From Fundicoccus ignavus (lineage in GTDB: Bacteria; Bacillota; Bacilli; Lactobacillales; Aerococcaceae): 64,000 nt of DNA. The stretch is from positions 186,001 through 250,000 of the forward strand of contig NZ_WJQT01000002.1 of NCBI RefSeq assembly GCF_009659375.1, read 5' to 3'. Position numbers and translations under genes: made by a program. The notes under the pieces are model-generated. The model did not search any database. It was given only the letters and a program-made list of their open reading frames with translations, and was not told the DNA's origin. Within the stretch, counting starts at the first letter, position 1. Each line of letters opens with the position of its first letter. Of the stretch, positions 30,101 to 37,952 are shown piece by piece.

Positions 30101-30531
30101 CATTTTTAAAAGTAAATGATGTCGAAACAGATTTAGAGCTAATTGTTTTTCCGCAACAATATCAACAATATATGGGCTTGATAAAAGAAAATGAAGTGCG
30201 GATGATTGATGGACAGATTAGCTTGAATAAACGAGGTGACAAGCAGATTATTGTAAATCATATTAAAGCAATTGATTTGAAACAGTTAGAGGATAGAGCT
30301 ATTGAAGTGACTAAGTGTTATGTAAAAGTTAGTGATTTTCAAGAAGCTAACTCGCAAATTCAAAAACTAAAGGAGCTAGCACTTGAAAACCCTGGCCCAG
30401 CTAATATTATTTTAGTTAATGATGCGCGACAAACATGGCAGTTTAATTCACCTTATCAAATAAGTTATAGTCAACGTGTACAAAAAGAAGTGAAGTCGTT
30501 ATTCGGTCATAATAATGTTGTATTCAAATAG
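27190..30531 (+). CDS. dnaE: DNA polymerase III subunit alpha DnaE
   Basis: This is the error-prone/lagging-strand replicative polymerase of PolC-type Firmicutes. I choose GTG 27190, 6 bases after AGGAGGTG (27176-27183), giving 1113 aa. It has an N-terminal PHP domain, the palm with catalytic PDIDIDIPD (381-389), the thumb/fingers region with VGPGRGSAAGS, HhH motifs and a C-terminal OB fold. In the PHP domain the usual metal-binding HxHS and DH pairs read NVKTAYSLL and IADENVM, so metal binding there is probably lost, as in other lactic acid bacteria. No terminator is visible before pfkA. Confidence 0.97.
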   Translation: MLLNVKTAYSLLNSTANIRKYLQKAKQNGYNAIGIADENVMHGAVEFYQECLKYNIKPLIGLTIEMEGLVRQDKQFPFIVYAKSYEGYGLLMKISRRLNQQPVPVKEIWQLLKEQENHLVLISAGRSGELEQALIHDDLVWANQILDYWRDALGEQNIYMGVPIYPYNPLEIDNILTFCRQANLPLVINQLVDTIQQEDAFSLKVLQAIGANEQLDISLRNIRGGHYIYHESELKNLYTEAGLEFVISETEQLIEQLNVNIPLEQQWLPKYLAPHNLSSDNYLKQLTLDSLKAHGYQNETVYLDRLKHELQVIQQMGFSDYFLIVWDILSYCHENKIRVGPGRGSAAGSLVSYLLQITLVDPIEYDLLFERFLNPERYNMPDIDIDIPDNKRDIVLQYIEKKYGHEQVAQICTFGTFGAKQSIRDTLRVLGSDSKELKHWSNAIPKELDITLESAYTKSATLRDIVESSEVNRQKFQVALTIEGLPRHVSTHAAAVVISDFPIEEQVPVLDRPQQMLITQFAMADVERMGLLKMDFLGLRNLKLLDDILTNLAKSEKVILEINNINMNDDQTLEIFRKADTNGVFQFESDGIRHVLRKLQPASFEDIVAVNALFRPGPMKQIDSFIRRKHGEEKIEYLHPLLEDILANTYGIIVYQEQVMQICQKMAGFSLGQADILRRAMGKKQADIMEKEREHFIEGAKQNGIDSSTAEKVYQYIYEFANYGFNRAHAVVYSTLAYQLAYLKVHYPLEFYQALLNNGRSNTTTSNQYIQEAKKRLKKIKSVDINTSLSDFSIHNSQIQVGFEAVKGMRKDLIQHIIDDRNLLGNYTDLLNFLRRLPNNYLKSEFVQPLIDSGAFDGFGYNRATLTHNLPKMIQSVEFSGQNINLFAEIEPKVTWIEEWSTSELLEKEQNVLGFNLAGHPLDDYQGYIEHNTNLNTLSAVFEMKPKQRIQVLVLVKEVRVIRTKNNDLMAFLKVNDVETDLELIVFPQQYQQYMGLIKENEVRMIDGQISLNKRGDKQIIVNHIKAIDLKQLEDRAIEVTKCYVKVSDFQEANSQIQKLKELALENPGPANIILVNDARQTWQFNSPYQISYSQRVQKEVKSLFGHNNVVFK

Positions 30532-30570
30532 ATTCTATTAATATATCGTTAGATAACATGAAGAATTCGA

Positions 30571-30584
30571 TGAGAGCGACCTCA
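30571..30584 (+). promoter_or_regulatory. cre-like palindrome upstream of pfkA promoter
   Basis: TGAGAGCGACCTCA is an imperfect palindrome resembling the CcpA operator (cre), with two mismatches to the WTGNAANCGNWNNCW consensus. It stands about 47 bp upstream of the pfkA -35, a position compatible with activation. This is a by-eye match only. Confidence 0.35.
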
Positions 30585-30630
30585 CGTGAAACTTACTTCA
30601 TTCAAAGCTAGTTAACTTTCATGAAAATGT

Positions 30631-30659
30631 ATGACATCTCTGGTAATTAGTGGTAGAAT
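30631..30659 (+). promoter_or_regulatory. probable pfkA-pyk promoter
   Basis: ATGACA (30631-30636) and TAGAAT (30654-30659) are spaced by 17 bp, 50 bases before the pfkA start. Confidence 0.6.
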
Positions 30660-30709
30660 AAACCGTGTGTGTGTAATTATTATTAAATTTTATGTTTTGA
30701 GGTGAATAG

Positions 30710-31687
30710 ATGAAACGCATTGCAGTTTTAACAAGTGGTGGAGACGCCCCTGGAATGAACGCTGCTATTCGTGCGGTGGTTGAACAAGGTTTACATCACG
30801 GCATCGAAGTATGGGGAGTTCGTTTTGGGTACAAAGGTTTAGTTGAAGGAGATTTTATTCCTTTATCTATAGCTGACGTTCATCATAAGGTGAAACGTGG
30901 GGGAACAATGTTGTATACCGCGCGTTATCCAGAATTTAGAGAAGAAGCAACTCAGTTATTAGCGATAGAACAACTGAAAAAGCATGAAATCGATGGTTTG
31001 ATTGTTATCGGAGGAGACGGCTCATTTGGGGGTGCGCTAGCTCTTACTAAACTGGGATTCCCAGCTATTGGTATTCCGGGAACGATTGATAATGATATTC
31101 CAGGAACTGAGTATACGATTGGATTTGATTCGGCTATGACTGTAGCTCTAGAAGCAATTGATAATATCTCAGATACAGCAGCGTCACATAACAGAACTTT
31201 CGTTGTTGAAGTTATGGGAAGACACGCTGGTGATATCGCAATTTGGGCTGGTATTGCAGCCGGTTCAGACGCAATTATTATTCCAGAAGAAAGCTATGAC
31301 ATTGCAGATGTTGCGAGAAGAGTTGACGCAGGTCGTGCTGCAGGTAAAGATTATTCTATGATTGTATTAGCTGAGGGAGTAATGGGTGTCGAAGAGTTTG
31401 TGAAACAATACAGCGAAGTTGCACCTCACCAAAGTGTACGTGGCGTAACATTATCTCATATTCAACGTGGTGGAAACCCAACGGGTCGAGATCGTGTGTT
31501 TGCAACACTAATGGGTGCTAAATCAGTAGATTTATTAATTCATGGACAATCAGGAATCTATGTCGGCATTATTAACGAAGAATTAGCCGTTTTTGATATT
31601 GTAGAAACATTAGAGAAAACAAAACATAAAGTTCGCGAAGATTTATATGAATTAAACTTAGAGCTTACAGATCGAATAATAGACTAA
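30710..31687 (+). CDS. pfkA: 6-phosphofructokinase
   Basis: PfkA phosphorylates fructose 6-phosphate, the committed step of glycolysis. The 325-aa protein has the ATP site TSGGDAPGMNAAIRA (8-22), the catalytic GTIDNDI block with Asp127, and MGRHAGDIA. The length is typical of the bacterial ATP-dependent enzyme. pyk follows 20 bases later, so upper and lower glycolysis are co-transcribed, as in the las operon of lactococci, here without ldh. Confidence 0.98.
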   Translation: MKRIAVLTSGGDAPGMNAAIRAVVEQGLHHGIEVWGVRFGYKGLVEGDFIPLSIADVHHKVKRGGTMLYTARYPEFREEATQLLAIEQLKKHEIDGLIVIGGDGSFGGALALTKLGFPAIGIPGTIDNDIPGTEYTIGFDSAMTVALEAIDNISDTAASHNRTFVVEVMGRHAGDIAIWAGIAAGSDAIIIPEESYDIADVARRVDAGRAAGKDYSMIVLAEGVMGVEEFVKQYSEVAPHQSVRGVTLSHIQRGGNPTGRDRVFATLMGAKSVDLLIHGQSGIYVGIINEELAVFDIVETLEKTKHKVREDLYELNLELTDRIID

Positions 31688-31707
31688 TTAAAGGAGCTTC
31701 ATTATCA

Positions 31708-33465
31708 ATGAAAAAAACTAAAATTGTATGTACGTTAGGTCCTGCTTCAGATACAACTGAGATCTTAACGGAATTAATTAATGCAGGTATGAACGTTGCG
31801 CGTTTCAACTTTTCACACGGTTCTCACGAAGAACATTTAGAGCGTTTTAACAAATTAAAAGCTGCTCGTGAAGAAACTGGTAAATTAGTAGCTATCTTAT
31901 TAGATACTAAAGGACCAGAAATCCGTACGCATGAAATTGAAAACAATCAAGCAGAATTAATTCAAGGAACTACAGTACGTATTGCTATGAATGAAATCAT
32001 GGGTAATGCTGAAAAATTCTCAGTTTCTTATCCAGAATTAATTAATGACGTTGAACTTGGTACTAAAATTTTAATCGATGATGGTTTAATTGAATTAAAC
32101 GTTACAGCGATTGATCATGAAAACCAAGAAATTGTTACTGAAGTATTAAACTCAGGAACAATTAAAACTAAAAAAGGTATCAACGTACCGAATACTCAAT
32201 TGAACTTACCAGGAATCACTGAAAAAGACGAATCAGACATTCGTTTTGGTGCTAAACAAGGTATTGACTTTGTAGCGGCAAGTTTTGTTCGTCGCGCAAG
32301 TGACGTAATGGAAATTCGTGCAGTTTTAGAAGACGAAGGATGTTATAATGTAAAAATCATTTCTAAAATTGAAAACGAAGAAGGCGTTTCAAATATCGAT
32401 GAAATCTTAGCGGTTTCTGATGGTATTATGGTTGCTCGTGGTGACCTTGGAGTTGAAATTCCAACTGAAGATGTGCCAATTGCACAAAAACAAATCATTA
32501 AAAAATGTAATCAAGCTGGTAAACCAGTTATTACTGCTACACAAATGTTAGACTCAATGCAAAGAAATCCTCGTCCTACACGTGCTGAAGCGGGTGACGT
32601 GGCGAACGCTATCTTTGATGGTACTGACGCAGTAATGTTATCAGGCGAAACAGCAGCAGGAGATTATCCAGTTGAAGCTGTTAAAACAATGGCAAGTATT
32701 TGTTCAAGAACTGAAGATGCTTTAGTTGGACAAGATGCATTTACATTAAAAGCTTATGACAATGATGATTTAACTGAAGCAATTGGTCAATCTGTTGGGC
32801 ATACAGCACGCAACCTAGGTATTAAAACTATTGTTGCTGCAACTTCTTCAGGGCATACTGCAAACATGATTGCTAAGTATCGTCCGCAAGCACATATTTT
32901 AGCAGCTACTTTTGACGAAAAATCAGCTCGTACTTTAGCACTTACTTGGGGTGTTGAACCATTTGTAATTGAAAAACCAGGTTCAACGGATGAAATGTTA
33001 GATTCTGCTACAGCGTTATCACAAGAAAAAGGTTACGCTAAAGAAGGCGATTTAATTATCATTACAGCGGGTGTTCCAGTTGGTGAATCAGGAACAACTA
33101 ACATCATGAAAATCCAAGTAATTGGAACTCAATTAGTTAAAGGTCAAGGTGTGGGAAGCGGCAACTTTATTGGGAAAGCTGTCTTAGCTGAAGATGCTAA
33201 AACTGCTAATGAACAAGCTGTTGTTGGTTCAGTATTGGTTGTTAAGTCAACTGATAAAGACTATACACCAGCAATTGAAAAAGCTGGAGCAATTATTGTA
33301 GAGCAAGGTGGAATCACTTCGCATGCAGCGGTAATTGGTTTAGAAAAAGGCATTCCAGTTATTGTAAATGCAGTAGATGCACTAAACAGAATTAAAAACA
33401 ATGAATTAATCACAGTAGATGCACGTCGTGGTGTAGTTTACCGTGGCGCAACAATCAGTATTTAA
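31708..33465 (+). CDS. pyk: pyruvate kinase with C-terminal PEP-utiliser domain
   Basis: Pyk makes ATP and pyruvate from phosphoenolpyruvate. The 585-aa protein has the barrel domain (FNFSHGSHEEH, LDTKGPEIRT, KIENEEGV, MVARGDLGVE, TATQMLDSM) and the regulatory C-domain, then an extra domain of about 100 residues at the C-terminus with GGITSHAAVIG (His539). That added PEP-utiliser-like domain is the Bacillus type of pyruvate kinase. The codon choice looks like that of a highly expressed gene. The start ATG follows AAAGGAG. Confidence 0.98.
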   Translation: MKKTKIVCTLGPASDTTEILTELINAGMNVARFNFSHGSHEEHLERFNKLKAAREETGKLVAILLDTKGPEIRTHEIENNQAELIQGTTVRIAMNEIMGNAEKFSVSYPELINDVELGTKILIDDGLIELNVTAIDHENQEIVTEVLNSGTIKTKKGINVPNTQLNLPGITEKDESDIRFGAKQGIDFVAASFVRRASDVMEIRAVLEDEGCYNVKIISKIENEEGVSNIDEILAVSDGIMVARGDLGVEIPTEDVPIAQKQIIKKCNQAGKPVITATQMLDSMQRNPRPTRAEAGDVANAIFDGTDAVMLSGETAAGDYPVEAVKTMASICSRTEDALVGQDAFTLKAYDNDDLTEAIGQSVGHTARNLGIKTIVAATSSGHTANMIAKYRPQAHILAATFDEKSARTLALTWGVEPFVIEKPGSTDEMLDSATALSQEKGYAKEGDLIIITAGVPVGESGTTNIMKIQVIGTQLVKGQGVGSGNFIGKAVLAEDAKTANEQAVVGSVLVVKSTDKDYTPAIEKAGAIIVEQGGITSHAAVIGLEKGIPVIVNAVDALNRIKNNELITVDARRGVVYRGATISI

Positions 33466-33479
33466 GAATAAGTACTTTT

Positions 33480-33573
33480 AGGCGATATCTTCCCTTAGGG
33501 CATGCTGGTTTTTTAGTGAGCTGAATCTTTAGCACTAAAACTCTCTATGACTTAGGGGAGGATTCGCCTTTTC
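33480..33573 (+). terminator. nested hairpin, terminator-like, after pyk
   Basis: A long outer stem pairs 33480-33499 with 33551-33569, with G-U pairs and a small mismatch. It encloses an inner 8-bp stem (33511-33518 with 33533-33540, TTTTAGTG/CACTAAAA). The sequence CCTTTTC follows. It probably ends the pfkA-pyk transcript but is larger than other terminators here. Confidence 0.6.
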
Positions 33574-33639
33574 TATTGAAATTAAAAAAGTCATTATCTA
33601 AATGCATAAAAATTGAAAGAATAAGGGGCAGTGAGGCAC

Positions 33640-34506
33640 GTGGTTAAATATGGAGAAATTGTGACGGCAATCATAACCGATGAAAACGAGAAAGAATACT
33701 ATGTTCAAAGCCAAGGTGTAACGTTCGCATTAGCAAAAGCAGATGTAGAAGAACAATTAAAACACGGTGAAGAAGTAGAAGGTATGATTTACGAAACACA
33801 AACTGGTAAGAAAGTTATCCAAATTGATTTGCCGGATATTCGTCCTGGCTATTATGGTTGGGGAACAGTAATTTCAAGTCGTAAAGATTTAGGTGTCTTT
33901 GTTGACGTTGGTCTTAATCATAAGGAAGTAGTTGTTTCGCTTGATGACCTACCTCTTTCAACGCATTTATGGCCTAAGAAAGGCGATCGTCTTTATCTAA
34001 CGTATTCAGTTGATGATCGAAATCGCTTCTGGGGGCACATGGCAGATAATGAAAAAATAGCTGAGTTGTTTGTTAAAGCGCCAACTCGTCTAAAAAACCA
34101 AGATATTACGGCAACTGTTTATCAAGTTAAAATGGCAGGTTCTCTTACAATTACAGAAGAAGGTTTCTCAGCATTCTTACATGAGAGCGAGAGACAAACT
34201 GAACCAAGATTAGGACAAGTTCTTCAAGGTAGAGTAGTCGGTGTTCGTCAAGATGGTGGTATCAACATTTCATTGAATCCTCGAGCGCACGAAGCAATTG
34301 ATGATGATGCTAAAATGTTAATAGCGGTTTTACAAAAGATGCCAAAGGGCTTTTTACCATTACATGATAAAGCAGATCCTAATGAAATAAAGCTACAATT
34401 AGGTATTAGTAAAGCTCAATTTAAACGTGCGGTCGGAAGTTTGTTGAAAAACAATCTGATTAAGCAAGTAAAAGGTGAAGGCATCTATTTACTTGAAGAG
34501 AAATAG
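33640..34506 (+). CDS. cvfB: CvfB/YitL-type S1 RNA-binding protein
   Basis: This protein has several S1-like RNA-binding domains followed by a C-terminal winged helix, the arrangement of the S. aureus virulence regulator CvfB. S1-like motifs include GYYGWGTVISSRKDLGVFVDVG and GRVVGVRQDGGINISLNP. The start is GTG 33640, after AAGGGG and GTGAGG, or GTG 33631, which is only 2 bases from AAGGGG; I prefer the former (288 aa). It lies between pyk and xerD, its usual place in lactic acid bacteria. RNA targets are unknown. Confidence 0.88.
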   Translation: MVKYGEIVTAIITDENEKEYYVQSQGVTFALAKADVEEQLKHGEEVEGMIYETQTGKKVIQIDLPDIRPGYYGWGTVISSRKDLGVFVDVGLNHKEVVVSLDDLPLSTHLWPKKGDRLYLTYSVDDRNRFWGHMADNEKIAELFVKAPTRLKNQDITATVYQVKMAGSLTITEEGFSAFLHESERQTEPRLGQVLQGRVVGVRQDGGINISLNPRAHEAIDDDAKMLIAVLQKMPKGFLPLHDKADPNEIKLQLGISKAQFKRAVGSLLKNNLIKQVKGEGIYLLEEK

Positions 34507-34514
34507 GCGATTTT

Positions 34515-35411
34515 ATGTTTGATGATTTAATTGATGAATTCAGTCGATATTTATTAATCGATCAGGGTAAAGCTGAGAATACAATCAAAAGTTATCGTCA
34601 GGATTTAACTAAGTTTACAATTTTTTTAGAAAAACAGTCGATGACAAACATTGAAGAGGTTGATCAACAAACAATACGTCTATTTTTAGCTTATCTAAGA
34701 GAAAGTGGTTATGCTGCTAGTACTACTAGTCGAATTATTTCGACATTAAAGAAGTTATTTGTATACCTTTTAAAAGAAGGTCGAGTTGAGCTCAATCCTT
34801 TAGCGCTAATTCAAAGCCCTAAAAAAGTTCATCGATTACCCAAAGTGTTAAACATGCAACAGGTTGATGCGTTACTTAATGCGCCTGATACGACAACATC
34901 TTGGGGGTTGAGAGATAGGGCTGTTTTAGAAGTAATGTATGCGACAGGTTTGAGGGTGAGTGAATTAATTGGATTAACAATTGATGAATTACATTTAGAC
35001 CTTGGTTTTCTACAAACAATTGGTAAGGGGAACAAAGAAAGAATCGTGCCCTTAGGAGAAGAAGCAGAATATTGGATGAGTGAATATTTGACGTTAATCC
35101 GTCCAAGTTTTGCTCAAAAATCCAAACAACCTTCATCAGCAGTTTTTTTAACCGAGAGAGGTAATGCTTTTACTCGTCAGGGAATTTGGAAAAATCTAAA
35201 AAAATATGTTGCGTTGGCTAATATTGATTTTGAAGTGTCGCCTCATATGTTGAGACATTCGTTTGCCACACATCTACTAGAAAATGGTGCTGATTTAAGA
35301 ATGGTACAAGAACTTCTAGGACATTCAGATATTTCAACAACGCAAATATATACACATATTACGCAGCAAAGACTTCAAAAAGTTTATCGGAAATATTTTC
35401 CCAGAGCTTAA
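34515..35411 (+). CDS. xerD: tyrosine recombinase XerD
   Basis: XerD resolves chromosome dimers at dif with a partner recombinase and FtsK. The 298-aa protein has the SAM-like N-domain (about 1-90) and the catalytic domain with Arg147 (ATGLRVSEL), His244 and Arg247 (HMLRHSF), His270 region (LLGHSDISTTQ) and the nucleophile Tyr279 (IYTHIT). Length and residues fit XerC/XerD; placement after pyk and cvfB supports XerD. It starts 8 bases after cvfB. No dif-like site was found. Confidence 0.93.
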   Translation: MFDDLIDEFSRYLLIDQGKAENTIKSYRQDLTKFTIFLEKQSMTNIEEVDQQTIRLFLAYLRESGYAASTTSRIISTLKKLFVYLLKEGRVELNPLALIQSPKKVHRLPKVLNMQQVDALLNAPDTTTSWGLRDRAVLEVMYATGLRVSELIGLTIDELHLDLGFLQTIGKGNKERIVPLGEEAEYWMSEYLTLIRPSFAQKSKQPSSAVFLTERGNAFTRQGIWKNLKKYVALANIDFEVSPHMLRHSFATHLLENGADLRMVQELLGHSDISTTQIYTHITQQRLQKVYRKYFPRA

Positions 35412-35439
35412 AAAAAATAATAAATAGGAGGAATTGCAT

Positions 35440-36609
35440 ATGAGTTTTGATCGTATTCATTTAGTTGTTTTAGATTCTGTAGGGATTGGTGAGGCACCAG
35501 ACGCTGCTGAATTTAATGACTTAGGTTCACATACATTAGGGAGTATTGCAGAAACAGCTGGTTTGAAAGTACCTAATATGGTTGAGTTAGGTTTAGCTAA
35601 CATTGAAAAGCTGGAAGGTTTAGAGCCTCAAAGTGAAACAAAAGGTTATTGGACAAAGTTACAGGAAGTTTCAGTTGGTAAAGATACGATGACTGGACAC
35701 TGGGAAATTATGGGCTTAAAGATTGAAAAACCATTCCGAGTTTTTCCAGATGGCTTCCCTAAAGAATTATTAGATAAAATTGAGGCGTTTTCTGGAAGAA
35801 AAATTGTTGGTAATAAACCAGCTTCTGGTACTGAAATTTTAGACGAGTTAGGCGAACATCAAATGGCTACGGGTGATTTGATTGTTTATACTTCGGCAGA
35901 TTCAGTGTTGCAAATTGCTGCTCATGAAGAGATCATTCCTTTAGAAGAATTATACAAAATCTGTGAATACTGTCGTGAAATTACATTAGAAGAGCCATAT
36001 ATGTTGGGTCGTATTATTGCACGCCCATATTTAGGGACACCTGGTAATTTCCAACGTACAAGTAATCGACATGATTATGCATTGAGCCCATTTGGTGAAA
36101 CAACATTAGATTTCTTGAAAGAAGCTAACTATGATGTTATTTCAATTGGTAAAATTAATGATATCTTTAATGGTCAAGGTTTAACTGATGGTCATCGCAC
36201 TACGGACAATATGGATGGTGTAGACAAGTTAATTAAAGTAATGCAACAAGATTTTAAAGGGTTGAGCTTCACTAACTTAGTAGATTTCGACGCTGTGTTT
36301 GGCCACCGACGTAACCCAGAAGGATATGCACAAGCTTTGGAAGAATTTGATGGAAGATTGCCAGAAATCTACAGCAATCTAAGAGAGAATGATTTGTTGA
36401 TTTTAACAGCAGATCATGGTAATGACCCAACATATGCAGGGACAGATCACACTAGAGAATATGTTCCAATTTTAATTTATAGTCCTAAGTTTACAGAACC
36501 GAAAGAATTGAACGCTACATATTTTAGTGATATTGCAGCGACAATTTCTGATAACTTCAATGTGAAACAAACAGAGAACGGCTCTTCATTCTTATCACAA
36601 TTAATTTAA
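35440..36609 (+). CDS. deoB: phosphopentomutase
   Basis: DeoB converts ribose 1-phosphate or deoxyribose 1-phosphate to the 5-phosphates in nucleoside salvage. I choose ATG 35440, 8 bases after AGGAGG (35426-35431), over a TTG 6 bases upstream; this gives 389 aa. Alkaline-phosphatase-fold metal motifs are present: [14 protein letters not shown], the phospho-Thr block [10 protein letters not shown] and [18 protein letters not shown]. punA follows within 20 bases, so the two salvage steps are coupled. Confidence 0.96.
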   Translation: MSFDRIHLVVLDSVGIGEAPDAAEFNDLGSHTLGSIAETAGLKVPNMVELGLANIEKLEGLEPQSETKGYWTKLQEVSVGKDTMTGHWEIMGLKIEKPFRVFPDGFPKELLDKIEAFSGRKIVGNKPASGTEILDELGEHQMATGDLIVYTSADSVLQIAAHEEIIPLEELYKICEYCREITLEEPYMLGRIIARPYLGTPGNFQRTSNRHDYALSPFGETTLDFLKEANYDVISIGKINDIFNGQGLTDGHRTTDNMDGVDKLIKVMQQDFKGLSFTNLVDFDAVFGHRRNPEGYAQALEEFDGRLPEIYSNLRENDLLILTADHGNDPTYAGTDHTREYVPILIYSPKFTEPKELNATYFSDIAATISDNFNVKQTENGSSFLSQLI

Positions 36610-36629
36610 TATAAAGCGAGGAATTTAAT

Positions 36630-37430
36630 ATGTTTAAAGAAACGAAAGATTATTTAGTATCACAGGGAATTACTGAACCTGAAATTGGTTTAATTTTAGG
36701 ATCAGGTTTAGGAGAACTTGCAGATGAAATTGAAGATGCAATAAAAATCCCTTACGAAGACATTCCAAATTTCCCAGTGTCAACAGTTGTAGGACATGCT
36801 GGACAATTAGTTTATGGAACTTTGTCTGGACGAAAAGTAATTGCATTACAAGGGCGCTTTCACTACTATGAAGGTTATGATTTACAGACAGTGACTTATC
36901 CAGTTAGAGTTTTTAAAGAATTAGGCGTTAGTATCTTAGTTGTAACAAATGCTGCAGGAGGCGTTAATACATCCTTTGCTCCGGGTGACTTAATGATTAT
37001 AACTGATCAAATTAATTTAACTGGAGAAAACCCATTAATCGGAGCTAATATTGAAGAACATGGGGTTCGTTTTGTTGACATGACGGAAACTTATAGTAAA
37101 CGTGGGCAACAATTATTAAAAGATATTGCAAAAGATTCAGGACTTCACTTGCAACAAGGTGTTTACGCTTGGTTTACTGGTCCAACATATGAAACTCCAG
37201 CAGAAATCAAATTTGCCCGTACAATTGGAGCTGATGCAGTAGGTATGTCTACTGTACCTGAGGCAATTGTTGGAAAACATTGTGGTATGGAAATTATTGG
37301 TATTTCATGTATTACAAACTTAGCAGCTGGTATGCAAGCTTCTTTAGATCATGATGAAGTGGTAGATGTTACGACAATTGTTAAGCCTCGTTTTAAAACT
37401 TTAATCAAAGAATTAGTTAAACGTGCCTAG
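36630..37430 (+). CDS. punA: purine nucleoside phosphorylase (trimeric type)
   Basis: This enzyme splits purine nucleosides with phosphate, releasing base and ribose 1-phosphate, which DeoB then converts. The 266-aa protein has LILGSGLGELAD, GHAGQLVYG, RFHYYEGY, TNAAGG and the base-site stretch FTGPTYETPAEIKF, marking the PNP/MTAP trimeric family rather than the hexameric DeoD family. The gene follows deoB in one unit. It fits with the nucleoside importer at 5.7-9.4 kb. Confidence 0.95.
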   Translation: MFKETKDYLVSQGITEPEIGLILGSGLGELADEIEDAIKIPYEDIPNFPVSTVVGHAGQLVYGTLSGRKVIALQGRFHYYEGYDLQTVTYPVRVFKELGVSILVVTNAAGGVNTSFAPGDLMIITDQINLTGENPLIGANIEEHGVRFVDMTETYSKRGQQLLKDIAKDSGLHLQQGVYAWFTGPTYETPAEIKFARTIGADAVGMSTVPEAIVGKHCGMEIIGISCITNLAAGMQASLDHDEVVDVTTIVKPRFKTLIKELVKRA

Positions 37431-37448
37431 AGCTTTTTTTCTAAAGAG

Positions 37449-37485
37449 TTGATATTTCAGCTTTTGAGTGCTATTATCTCAAAAG
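37449..37485 (+). promoter_or_regulatory. ribT-scpAB-rluB promoter with inverted repeat around the -10
   Basis: TTGATA (37449-37454) and TATTAT (37472-37477) are spaced by 17 bp, with TGC before the -10. A perfect 8-bp inverted repeat, CTTTTGAG (37461-37468) and CTCAAAAG (37478-37485), brackets the -10 with a 9-nt centre. No T-run follows, so an operator is likelier than a terminator. The regulator is unknown. Confidence 0.6.
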
Positions 37486-37509
37486 TAGTATTAAGGGAGG
37501 AGGATGAAT

Positions 37510-37935
37510 ATGCTAATACGTTCTAAGAATAAAAACGAAAAAATTGTTTTGGGGCTATTATCTTATACTTATGACGATAATGTTAAGTCCGAAGTTTTAA
37601 AAGAGCTATTAGAGACTTATCGTAATGATGATAAGCGCGAAATCTATTTATATAAAGATGAAGCTTCAGGAAATTATGTCGGAGTTATGGCTGTTGAACA
37701 TAATCAATCCTCAGTAACCAAAAATGAAGAAGAACTATCAATTCACGATAATATTATGATTCAAAGAGTAGCTGTGATACCATCTTTCAGAAATGAAGGT
37801 ATTGGTTATGGATTATATTCTGATTTAAGAGAGCTTTATCCTGATGCCACAATTATTGGAACGACTACTAATGAAACAGTGGATTTAGTATCAAAGTGGG
37901 CTCAGCAATATAATGATGAGCACGAAAATGATTAA
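37510..37935 (+). CDS. ribT: RibT-like GNAT acetyltransferase
   Basis: This 141-aa protein is a GNAT-fold acetyltransferase of the RibT family. The N-terminus (LIRSKNKNEKIVLGLLSY) and the acetyl-CoA loop region (RVAVIPSFRNEGIGYGLYSDL) show this. I choose ATG 37510, 6 bases after GGGAGGAGG, over an ATG two codons upstream that is too close. RibT is encoded in the riboflavin operon of Bacillus but its substrate is not settled; here it precedes scpA, as in several Firmicutes, and no riboflavin synthesis genes are nearby. Confidence 0.8.
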   Translation: MLIRSKNKNEKIVLGLLSYTYDDNVKSEVLKELLETYRNDDKREIYLYKDEASGNYVGVMAVEHNQSSVTKNEEELSIHDNIMIQRVAVIPSFRNEGIGYGLYSDLRELYPDATIIGTTTNETVDLVSKWAQQYNDEHEND

Positions 37936-37952
37936 TTTAAAAGAGGATAGAC

